From Sporolactobacillus sp. THM7-4 (GTDB taxonomy: Bacteria > Bacillota > Bacilli > Bacillales > Sporolactobacillaceae): a stretch of 46,336 nucleotides of DNA. Shown one piece after another: positions 16,858 through 23,874 of this stretch (position 1 is the first letter of the stretch; each line of letters begins with the position of its first letter). The translations under genes and the position numbers were made by a program. The DNA is taken from the NCBI RefSeq assembly GCF_004153165.1, contig NZ_SEMD01000022.1:1-46336 (forward strand), written 5' to 3'. Below the pieces are notes generated by a model. The model saw nothing but the letters and a program-made list of their open reading frames with translations. It did no database searches and had not been told where the DNA came from.

Positions 16858-16874
16858 CTTACATGGGATGTAAG
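16858..16874. promoter_or_regulatory. Second inverted repeat upstream of the prd promoter
   Basis: CTTACAT, 3-bp spacer GGG, ATGTAAG: perfect 7-bp arms about 95 bp upstream of the -24 element. It differs in sequence from the first palindrome, so only one of the two, or neither, may be the activator site. Confidence 0.4.
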
Positions 16875-16941
16875 GAAAACGGCATTTGACGAATGATCCT
16901 TAAAAAAGTGTAAGAAAATGTGATCACTCAGGTTCGTCCGG

Positions 16942-17991
16942 CAGTTGAGGCGTCAGGTCCGGCAGTTGAACCGCTTCGTCCGGCAGTTGAGCCGCGAGTT
17001 CCGGCAGTTGAGCCGCTTCGTCCGGCAGTTAAGCCGCGAGTTCCGGCAGTTGAGCCGATCCTATCGGCAGTTGAGCTCGTTCTATCGTCAGTTGAGCAGT
17101 TTCTATCGTCAGTTGAGCAGTTTCTATCGGCAGTTGAGCTCCTCCTATCGGCAGTTGAGCTGGTCCTATCGGCAGTTGAGCGGGCTCTATCGGCAGTTGA
17201 GCTGGCTCTATCGGCAGTTGAGCGGGCTCTATCGGCAGTTGAGCTGGTCCTATCGGCAGTTGAGCTGGTCCTATCGGCAGTTGAGCAGTTTCTATCGGCA
17301 GTTGAGCAGGTCCTATCGGCAGTTGAGCAGTTTCTATCGGCAGTTGAGCGGGCTCTATCGGCAGTTGAGCCGGTTCTATCGTCAGTTGAGCTGGTCCTAT
17401 CGGCAGTTAAGCCGGTCCTATCGGCAGTTTAACAGGCTCTGTCGACAGTTAAGCCGGTCCTATCGGCAGTTAAGCAGCCTCTATCGGCAGTTAAGCCGTC
17501 TCTATCGTCAGTTGAGCTGGTTTTATCGGCAGTTGAACTGCTCGTATCGGCAGTTTAACTGGTTCTATCGGCAGTTAAGCCGTCTCTATCGGCAGTTAAG
17601 CCGATTCTATCGGCAGTTAAGCAGCCTCTATCGGCAGTTGAGCTGGTCCTATCGGCAGTTGAGCCGGTCCTATCGTCAGTTGAGCCGATTCTATCGGCAG
17701 TTAAGCAGCCTCTATCGGCAGTTGAGCTGGTCCTATCGGCAGTTGAGCCGGTCCTATCGGCAGTTGAGCCGTCAGGTCCGGCAGTTAAGCCGGTCCTATC
17801 GGCAGTTGAGCCGATCCTATCGGCAGTTGAGCTGCTTCTATCGTCAGTTGAGCCGATCCTATCGGCAGTTTAGCTCGTTCTATCGGCAGTTAAGCCGTCT
17901 CTATCGGCAGTTGAGCTGGTCCTATCGGCAGTTTAACTGCTCCTATCGTCAGTTGAGCCGTCAGGTCCGTCAGTTAAGCCGGTTTGTGGAG
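16942..17991. repeat. Tandem array of 50 units of a 21-bp repeat
   Basis: The word CAGTT recurs at every 21st base from 16942 to 17971 with no insertion or deletion, giving 50 units in exact phase over 1,050 bp. The typical unit is CAGTTGAGC, a variable triplet, then TCCTATCGG; variation sits in the middle triplet, the next base or two, GGC versus GTC, and TTG versus TTA. The first five and last units instead carry GGTCCGG, TTCGTCCGG or GAGTTCCGG before CAGTT. One frame on the plus strand stays open throughout (heptads like SRSYRQL) but has only a TTG, no ribosome binding site. The array fills the space between the prd promoter and the prdR terminator. Confidence 0.95.
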
Positions 17992-18063
17992 GGTTCCAGT
18001 CGGAGAGAGTGATTCATGGTACATTTTCAACCATTGAACTCTGTTAAATGAACAGGAGAAAAA

Positions 18064-18103
18064 TGAAAAAGCGCAAAGCAGCCTGTGACCAGGTTCTTTA
18101 CGC
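18064..18103 (-). terminator. Terminator of prdR
   Basis: Minus-strand hairpin GCGTAAAG...CTTTGCGC with an inner CCTG/CAGG stem, followed by TTTTTCATTTTT, 29 bp beyond the stop codon. It should keep prdR transcription out of the repeat array. Confidence 0.7.
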
Positions 18104-18131
18104 CTTGTGCCCCGCGTTACTATAAAGATGA

Positions 18132-19877
18132 TTATGAGAGGCCTAACTGATGCATTTTGTTATAAAGCGTTGTTCTCGAAATTCCGAGTAATTCTGCAGC
18201 TTTATTTTTATTATCATGCGTTTGTTCCAATGCCTGCTGGATGGTTCTTTGCTGACATTCTCTGATCGCATCATCCAGGGAAACAGCCGGTTGCGCCTGA
18301 TCCGTCATTTTTAGTAAAAGGGGGTATGTTTTCTTAGAATTCTTATCGGATTGATGAAACGGAGCAGGCAGGTCGCTCGCGTTCAGTTGGCCATTTTTTG
18401 AAAAAACAACGAGACGTTCTATCACGTTCCGCAATTCCCGGACATTGCCCGGCCAGCGATAATCGATCAATGCCGTCATGATTTCCTTTGGGATCCCCTG
18501 GCAGGGGCGATTATATTTCTCGGCAAATTCATAAAGAAATTGATGACTCAGCTCGATCGTGTCCTCAATTCTTTCTCTTAACGGGGGGATCGTTATCGAG
18601 ATGATATTCAGCCGGTAATAGAGGTCCTCCCGAAACTTTCCCTGACTGACGAGCTCTTTAAGATTCTTATTGGTCGCAGCGATGATGGAACAATCAACCG
18701 TTTTAAGCTTTGTTCCGCCAACTGAATAAAAGGTACCTTCCTGAAGAACTCTTAAAAGCTTAACCTGCATATCAAGGGGAAGGTCGGCCACTTCGTCCAG
18801 GAAAAGAGTTCCTCCACTGGCCAGTTCAATTTTGCCTTTATTTCCATGAGGATCGGCACCTGAAAAAGCACCTTTCACATATCCAAAAAGCTCACTTTCA
18901 AAAAGCGACGCAGGAATGGCTCCGCAGTTAATGGGGACAAACGGTGCAGATGCGGAAGCCCGGATATCGTGAATAGCCTTGGCAAATAATTCTTTTCCAA
19001 CGCCGGATTCACCGAGCAGAAGGACTTTCGCCTGAGTTGCTCCGATTTGTCTGATTTTGTCCATGGTATTTTGGATGGCGCGGCTTGATCCTTTAATAAA
19101 ACGAAAAGGATCGGCAGAGTGATCCATTAGAGAAACCCGTTGTTGTAAATGTTGAATGGTCTCTTTTGCGTTGTTTAATTTTTGGCTCAAATGGGCCTGG
19201 TAAGTGACATCTTTTTCACAGGATACGGCTCCGATAATTTTACCGTTGACGACAACAGGGTTGGAATTGATCAAGACTAAAAGGTCTTCCCTTGGCTGAT
19301 GCTCTTTATGGTAGAAACCTTTCCCGGTGTTAAGGGTTCTAAGGTTGTCCAGTCTGCTTTCAGGGAAAAAATCGGTCATTGGTTTTCCAAGGATCTCTTC
19401 TTTTTTTATTGAATATAATCTTTCTGCCCCGCTTGTCCAAACGACAGTATTCATTTGTTGATCAATAACCGAAATCGTGCTGTCCGTCGTCTCGAGGATC
19501 GTATCGTTATAGGCTTTCAAATAAGTATAGGCTTGCAGAATGCGGGGAATCAGTTCGTTCGATTTAATATAACCGGTTATGACTTTATGATGAACGACCG
19601 CTAAATAATCGAATTGCCCCGCTTTTTTCTCTATGACATCCCAGGAATCATCTGAATGAATAAGCGTAGCATTATTGTTCGTTATCTCATTTAAAGGAAT
19701 ATGATATTTTTTTATCCTTTCACAGGAACCGGCAGAAAGTGCGATAAGCTGCGGCGGCTTTTGAACAAAAACAAGATGAATGGAATCATCCAGTGAAAGC
19801 CCATCCCATTGTTCTTCATGAATCACTGCAAAGTCTGTGTGAAGAAAATCCTTATAATCAGGTAAAAGATGCTTCAT
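18132..19877 (-). CDS. prdR: Sigma-54-dependent activator, PrdR-like
   Basis: A 581-residue bacterial enhancer-binding protein. Order: an N-terminal sensory part (1-130) with a CBS-like segment VHHKVITGYIKSNELI, a PAS domain (about 130-235), a coiled-coil linker, the AAA+ domain with Walker A GESGVGKE, the sigma-54 contact loop ELFGYVKGAFSGAD, Walker B GGTLFLDEV and R-fingers, then a Fis-type HTH (NKNKAAELLGISRTTLYNKM). The contact loop reads GAFSGA rather than the usual GAFTGA. Clostridial PrdR activates prd genes with proline. Here the gene lies upstream of the prd operon, on the same strand, separated by the repeat array, and a consensus sigma-54 promoter precedes prdF. Confidence 0.88.
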   Translation of the reverse strand: MKHLLPDYKDFLHTDFAVIHEEQWDGLSLDDSIHLVFVQKPPQLIALSAGSCERIKKYHIPLNEITNNNATLIHSDDSWDVIEKKAGQFDYLAVVHHKVITGYIKSNELIPRILQAYTYLKAYNDTILETTDSTISVIDQQMNTVVWTSGAERLYSIKKEEILGKPMTDFFPESRLDNLRTLNTGKGFYHKEHQPREDLLVLINSNPVVVNGKIIGAVSCEKDVTYQAHLSQKLNNAKETIQHLQQRVSLMDHSADPFRFIKGSSRAIQNTMDKIRQIGATQAKVLLLGESGVGKELFAKAIHDIRASASAPFVPINCGAIPASLFESELFGYVKGAFSGADPHGNKGKIELASGGTLFLDEVADLPLDMQVKLLRVLQEGTFYSVGGTKLKTVDCSIIAATNKNLKELVSQGKFREDLYYRLNIISITIPPLRERIEDTIELSHQFLYEFAEKYNRPCQGIPKEIMTALIDYRWPGNVRELRNVIERLVVFSKNGQLNASDLPAPFHQSDKNSKKTYPLLLKMTDQAQPAVSLDDAIRECQQRTIQQALEQTHDNKNKAAELLGISRTTLYNKMHQLGLS

Positions 19878-19930
19878 TAAGTGATGATCCTCCTCTGCAC
19901 ATTCCGCCGCTGTAAGATTACTTTACATAA

Positions 19931-19959
19931 ATTAAAACACATTCTATCTTTATTGTCTA
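19931..19959 (-). promoter_or_regulatory. Possible sigma-A promoter of prdR
   Basis: Minus strand TAGACA, 17-bp spacer, TTTAAT, about 50 bp before the prdR start codon. Both hexamers match four or five of six consensus bases. Confidence 0.4.
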
Positions 19960-20470
19960 ATTGTTCGGAATCGCATTACATTAATTGAAAGTTGCCGCCG
20001 TACGTGGTCACATTCATCTCGTTTTCTCTATGATAGATTATCTCAAGAATATTGGGAACAATATTTGCGAAAATATAGCCTTTGGAAAATAGTAGAAATC
20101 AGGTATGATCTGTCGCCGCAGGGATGATGAATATATATTCGAAGACTGGTAGGCTGAATGATATCTGGTAAAGGGCGAAAAAATTTTGGAAAAGCTAAAC
20201 GATTTCTCGGAGACTGAAAAACCTGGGAGGAGCAAAGGCCGAAAAAATCGTACAAATGTTGAAAGATGTCCTACGGACCCAAAAAATTGTACGAAGGCTG
20301 GATTTATCGGATGATTTAATGATTCATTAATGATACATTCCTTAATTCAAGTTACAGTGAAGCCATAACTCTGGTATACAGTGAAGCCCGGGAGGAACAA
20401 AGAATTGTATAACTGAAAAATTTCTCGGAATAATGTCTAAGATTCATAGCTTAGGGGTATAACAAAAAGG
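19960..20470. other. Gene-poor stretch upstream of prdR
   Basis: No supported gene. Two overlapping open frames of 65-70 codons on the minus strand (20038-20255) have no ribosome binding site. Loosely repeated phrases such as AAAAAATCGTACAAATG and AAAAAATTGTACGAAGG (about 20243 and 20281), and GAAGCC next to GTATACAGTGAAGCC (about 20352 and 20376), suggest decayed repeats. Confidence 0.4.
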
Positions 20471-20478
20471 AGGAGGGA

Positions 20479-20577
20479 TTGATTATTCTACAGTTTGTAT
20501 TCGGACTCCTGATAGGAATCGCAATTAATCCATTGATGGAGCTTGTCGGTGTCCTGGCAGACAGAGAAAATCAATAG
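20479..20577 (+). CDS. 32-residue single-helix membrane peptide
   Basis: A TTG start lies five bases after a perfect AAAGGAGGAGG and begins a 32-codon frame that ends in TAG, 25 bp before a clean terminator. The peptide starts MIILQFVFGLLIGIAI, forms one strongly hydrophobic helix, and ends in a charged tail (ADRENQ). The Shine-Dalgarno, frame and terminator together argue for a real small gene. I do not recognise the family; the layout fits small membrane peptides or type I toxin-like peptides, but no antisense RNA was located. Promoter not identified. Confidence 0.6.
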   Translation: MIILQFVFGLLIGIAINPLMELVGVLADRENQ

Positions 20578-20601
20578 CTCTGACCCTTTTCCCCTTATTT
20601 T

Positions 20602-20629
20602 TGAGCCTTAAATGGCTCATTTTATTTTG
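20602..20629 (+). terminator. Terminator after the small peptide gene
   Basis: TGAGCC-TTAAAT-GGCTCA hairpin followed by TTTTATTTTG on the plus strand. Confidence 0.75.
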
Positions 20630-20718
20630 TCTTTATTGAAAATCCTCAGATCGCTAGAGCAATTGAATTGATGGATCTATGGAGCAGGCCGGCAGTTCTT
20701 CAATATTGTGAAGTTATT

Positions 20719-20802
20719 CATGATTCGGAGCAACTTTTCCATGATTCGGAGCAACTTTTCCGGGATTCGGAGCAACTTTTCTAAGATTCGGAGCAACTTC
20801 AC
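20719..20802. repeat. Four tandem units of a second 21-bp repeat
   Basis: Four consecutive 21-bp units with the invariant core GATTCGGAGCAACTT and variable first three and last bases. Phase is exact. The unit length equals that of the 50-unit array. The array is flanked by GTGAAGTT (20709) and AACTTCAC (20795), an 8-bp inverted pair. Just before it (about 20689) a lone CCGGCAGTT matches the core of the large array. Confidence 0.85.
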
Positions 20803-20991
20803 GACGAGCAAGCCACCGGCACTTATTTGAGATGATGTATATCCAATTTTTAATAATGTGAGAATCATAATCAAAAGCACAGAATTTGAAAAAAGTATCA
20901 TGAGCTCAGATTTCAAAGAAATAAGTTTTCATTTAGTGATCAACGGGAAAATAATTTTATGTTATTAAAAAAGTACCATGGGCTAAATTTA

Positions 20992-21019
20992 TTGATAAAC
21001 AATATAGCAAAGTTATACT
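20992..21019 (+). promoter_or_regulatory. Candidate sigma-A promoter of the DUF1861-GH130 operon
   Basis: TTGATA, 16-bp spacer, TATACT. It would start transcription near 21026 and put the degenerate repeat block at 21062-21145 into a leader of about 220 nt. Confidence 0.45.
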
Positions 21020-21061
21020 GAAACTGCAGGAAACAATTACAGATTATTTATAAATACATAG

Positions 21062-21145
21062 CCGATCGGTTCGGCAACGGGTCCGTAAACGTGGGCTGAA
21101 CTGCCGGACGAAGTGGCTGAACGACCGGACAAAGCAGCTCAACTG
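21062..21145 (-). repeat. Degenerate four-unit 21-bp array, inverse orientation
   Basis: Read on the minus strand, 21145 to 21062 splits into four 21-base units: CAGTTGAGCTGCTTTGTCCGG, then units starting TCGTTCAGCC, CAGTTCAGCC and ACCCGTTGCC, each ending CGG. The first is a near-perfect member of the family at 16942-17991, here on the opposite strand and about 3 kb away; the last is barely recognisable. Confidence 0.75.
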
Positions 21146-21249
21146 GCGATATAATCGGTCGACCAGTAGAAGACGACCGATTCCTGCACGGATCAGTACG
21201 ATGACAAAGTCAAATATAGTAAAAAATATATATCAGGGGGAATACAATT

Positions 21250-22206
21250 ATGGACCGTGTAACGCACTGTAAAGTATTGCTTACAAGATATGAAGAAAGT
21301 CGTTATCCTGTTCACCACGTAGAAAAACTCACGTTTCAAGGTGTGGGTAACAAAGACGTTTACAATATTACGGCACCTTTTTTCGATGAAGGAAAGGAAA
21401 TCATTGCCGGACGCGTGGAATCGAGAGACAGTGAAAAGTCGTTCGTCGCTTTTTTCGAGCAGGCCGGCGATAATTGGGCATTGATGAGAGACATGCCGGA
21501 ATTTCCGCTTCAGGACCCATTTGTAACGCGGATAGACGGACAACTTATATTTGGCGGTGTGGATGTGTCCACAGACAAGGCCGTAAGAAACACCTGGCGA
21601 ACCGTCTTATATAAAGGGAAAACGATTCAATCTTTGACACCTTTTTTTAAAGGACCCATAGGCATGAAAGATCTTCGCCTCGGGCAGATGCCGAATGGCA
21701 CCATTCTCGTTCTGACCCGTCCCCAGGGGAAAAAGGGCGGAAGAGGAAAAATCGGTTTCTTACTGCTGTCGAAACTGGAAGAATTGAATATCAAGATGAT
21801 AGAAGATGCACCACTTTTGGAAGGACATTTTGCCGAAGGGGAATGGGGCGGAGCCAATGAGATCCATCCGCTCAAAAATGGCAACGCGGGTGTGCTCGGG
21901 CATGTCGCCTATTTTGATGGAAACGGCGACCGCCATTATCATTCAATGATTTTTACACTCGATCCGCTGACAGGCAGCCACACACCGGTCGAAATCATTG
22001 CGTCGCGCAGTGATTTTCTTGAAGGACCGTCAAAACGGCCGGATTTGAAGGACATTGTCTTCAGTGGCGGTGCTATTCGTAAGAATTCGCGTTTCATTCT
22101 ATATGCGGGGACTAGCGACGCCGAGGCACAGAAAATTGTGCTTGACGACCCATTCGAAAAGTATGAACAAAGGGGCGTTGAAGATGCAATCAGTGTATCG
22201 ATATAA
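21250..22206 (+). CDS. DUF1861-family beta-propeller protein
   Basis: A cytoplasmic 318-residue protein without signal peptide or membrane helix. Repeated strand patterns (DVYNITAPFFDEGKEIIAGRVE, DPFVTRIDGQLIFGGV, LGQMPNGTILVLTRP, GANEIHPLKNGNAGVLGHV, FSGGAIRKNSRFILYAGTSD) suggest a five-bladed propeller as described for DUF1861, a family often found next to GH130 genes. The ATG follows AGGGGG by nine bases. Its end overlaps the GH130 start by 23 bp, so the two are coupled. It may act on the same mannoside as GH130; catalytic residues cannot be assigned from the sequence. Confidence 0.8.
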   Translation: MDRVTHCKVLLTRYEESRYPVHHVEKLTFQGVGNKDVYNITAPFFDEGKEIIAGRVESRDSEKSFVAFFEQAGDNWALMRDMPEFPLQDPFVTRIDGQLIFGGVDVSTDKAVRNTWRTVLYKGKTIQSLTPFFKGPIGMKDLRLGQMPNGTILVLTRPQGKKGGRGKIGFLLLSKLEELNIKMIEDAPLLEGHFAEGEWGGANEIHPLKNGNAGVLGHVAYFDGNGDRHYHSMIFTLDPLTGSHTPVEIIASRSDFLEGPSKRPDLKDIVFSGGAIRKNSRFILYAGTSDAEAQKIVLDDPFEKYEQRGVEDAISVSI

Positions 22207-23260
22207 AGAAAATCCCTTGATCACTCCGGAAGATGTGAAACCTTATCACAAAGGCTTTGAAGTTATCGGTGCGTTTAATGCTGCTACGGCAAAGTATCAG
22301 GATGAAATTCTTCTTTTGCTGCGGGTCGCAGAACGGCCGGTCACGAATGACCCTAATCTGGTGAGTTCCCCGTATTACGATCTGATTAAAAAACAGGTTG
22401 AGGTAAAAACATATGATCGGCGTGATCCCGCTTATGACGTGAAAGACAGCCGGATTATCCGCACATTTGGTGAACGGGACCGTTTTCTGGGGCTGACTTC
22501 ATTGTCTTACCTGAGGCTGGCGAGAAGCAGGGACGGCCGGCACTTCACGATTGATGACGAACCTTTTATCTATCCGTTTAATCGTTATCAGACGTTTGGG
22601 TTAGAGGATCCCCGCATCACTCAGATCGGCGGCACATACTATATTTACTTCAGTGCCGTTTCTAAGATCGGAATCGGTGTCTACATGGTATCGACAGAGG
22701 ATTTTAAAACCTATACGGACCACGGATTGATTTTCTCCCCTGAAAATAAGGACGCCGTCATTTTCCCGGAAAAGATCAATGGCCGCTATTATGCGCTCCA
22801 CCGGCCGGCTCTAAAAAGTGTCGGCAATCCGGATATCTGGATTGCTGAATCAGAAAATCTGAACTATTGGGGCAATCATCGCCATCTCATCGGGATTAGA
22901 AAAGGGCGTTGGGACGGCGAACGGATCGGGAGCGGTACCATTCCAATCAAAACCGAATCCGGCTGGCTGGAAATTTACCACGGCGCATCTGCGGACAGCA
23001 GCCGGTATTGCCTCGGAGCCCTTCTGCTCGACCTCAATGATCCGTCGAAGATTCTGGCCCGATCAGAGAAACCGATTCTCGAACCGGAAGCCGATTACGA
23101 GAAGAAAGGCTTCTTCGGCGAAGTCGTATTCACCTGCGGCGGGATCGTGGAAGGCAGAACACTGAAACTGTACTATGGCGTTTCGGACCGTTCCATGGCC
23201 GGAGCCGAGCTTGATATCGATGAAATTTTAAATGAGCTGGGCAGTGTGGAAAAAAGATAA
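22184..23260 (+). CDS. GH130-family beta-mannoside phosphorylase-like enzyme
   Basis: A 358-residue five-bladed propeller enzyme. GH130 members phosphorolyse (or hydrolyse) beta-1,4- or beta-1,2-mannosides to release mannose 1-phosphate. Visible are RYKENPLITPEDVKPYH, the GLEDPRITQIGGTYYIYFSAV segment with the conserved general-acid Asp, VIFPEKINGRYYALHRP, and YHGASADSSRYCLGALLLDL. The ATG at 22184 has AAGGGG eight bases upstream and sits within the end of the DUF1861 gene; longer readings have no site. Which mannoside, and phosphorylase versus hydrolase, is not decidable here. A terminator follows. Confidence 0.88.
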   Translation: MQSVYRYKENPLITPEDVKPYHKGFEVIGAFNAATAKYQDEILLLLRVAERPVTNDPNLVSSPYYDLIKKQVEVKTYDRRDPAYDVKDSRIIRTFGERDRFLGLTSLSYLRLARSRDGRHFTIDDEPFIYPFNRYQTFGLEDPRITQIGGTYYIYFSAVSKIGIGVYMVSTEDFKTYTDHGLIFSPENKDAVIFPEKINGRYYALHRPALKSVGNPDIWIAESENLNYWGNHRHLIGIRKGRWDGERIGSGTIPIKTESGWLEIYHGASADSSRYCLGALLLDLNDPSKILARSEKPILEPEADYEKKGFFGEVVFTCGGIVEGRTLKLYYGVSDRSMAGAELDIDEILNELGSVEKR

Positions 23261-23308
23261 GAGATGGCAGGAGCGATTGTCCGCGGGCTGCGGAATCCCA
23301 TATATCAG

Positions 23309-23352
23309 ACTCATACGAACCGTGAAATACGACGGGGATGTATGAGTTTTTT
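23309..23352 (+). terminator. Terminator of the DUF1861-GH130 operon
   Basis: ACTCATAC (23309-23316) pairs with GTATGAGT (23340-23347), directly followed by TTTTTGCTCTT. The stem is perfect, the loop of 23 nt unusually long. Confidence 0.65.
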
Positions 23353-23353
23353 G

Positions 23354-23865
23354 CTCTTATTAAAGAGATAACAGATATAAAAGGCCGCTTTCGCTTTCGT
23401 TGTACATGAAACTGCATTTAAAATTTGAAAAATACACAGGTGAAAGTACGTTATGAAAACATTGATTGAGCGCCAGAAAAAATGTAAAACGAAACTTCCG
23501 GCAGTAAGGGTTTTTCGGGACACTGGATATATTGTGCAGGTGGTACCAGGACGCCCGAGTTTTTAGCGCGCTTCATTCCCCGTTGCTGATGAGTTGAATC
23601 AATCGGATCGTTACAGGCAGTCCCCAAACTTCTTTGAACGCCTGGAATCCTGAAGTGAGGGTCTTAGTTGCCATTAAGGCAGGATACTGAAAGACGAATG
23701 ATTTTTGCACTCCATGAAAACTCTTAAAATCTCAGAATACCCCCTTTTCGTCATGACGAAAAATCATCAAGTGAATGAATGTCCCCTTTAATAAAACCCC
23801 CGATATGAAGTAAAATGTAGTTATTGTTATGAATCAACGAAACAACTCAATCATTTTGCAAAGGG
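23354..23865. other. Intergenic region before the dipeptidase gene
   Basis: About 510 bp with no supported gene. A GGTGGTACCA word near 23538, with the T-run GAGTTTTTAG just after, recalls the end of a T-box leader, but the rest of a T-box is not visible. The promoter of the dipeptidase gene is probably near 23800-23850; no clear hexamers were chosen. Confidence 0.4.
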
Positions 23866-23874
23866 ATGGCATTT

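Noticed and set aside
16920-17432. 170-codon protein from GTG 16920 (AVEPVLS-type heptads)
   Set aside because: The frame exists only because the repeat length is a multiple of three. It ends at the first unit with GTTTAAC and has only a weak start region.
16942-17991. CRISPR array
   Set aside because: The whole 21-bp unit is repeated, with only about five to eight variable bases and no spacers of unique sequence. No cas genes are nearby.
20038-20255. Two overlapping short frames on the minus strand
   Set aside because: No ribosome binding site, biased Phe/Ser composition, no domain.
20677-20916. 79-codon minus-strand frame with LLRIMEK heptads
   Set aside because: The heptads simply translate the four 21-bp repeats; no start signal.
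23498-23570. T-box leader before the dipeptidase gene
   Set aside because: GGTGGTACCA and a T-run are present, but I find no specifier stem, no AG bulge, no matching terminator/antiterminator pair and more than 300 bp to the gene.
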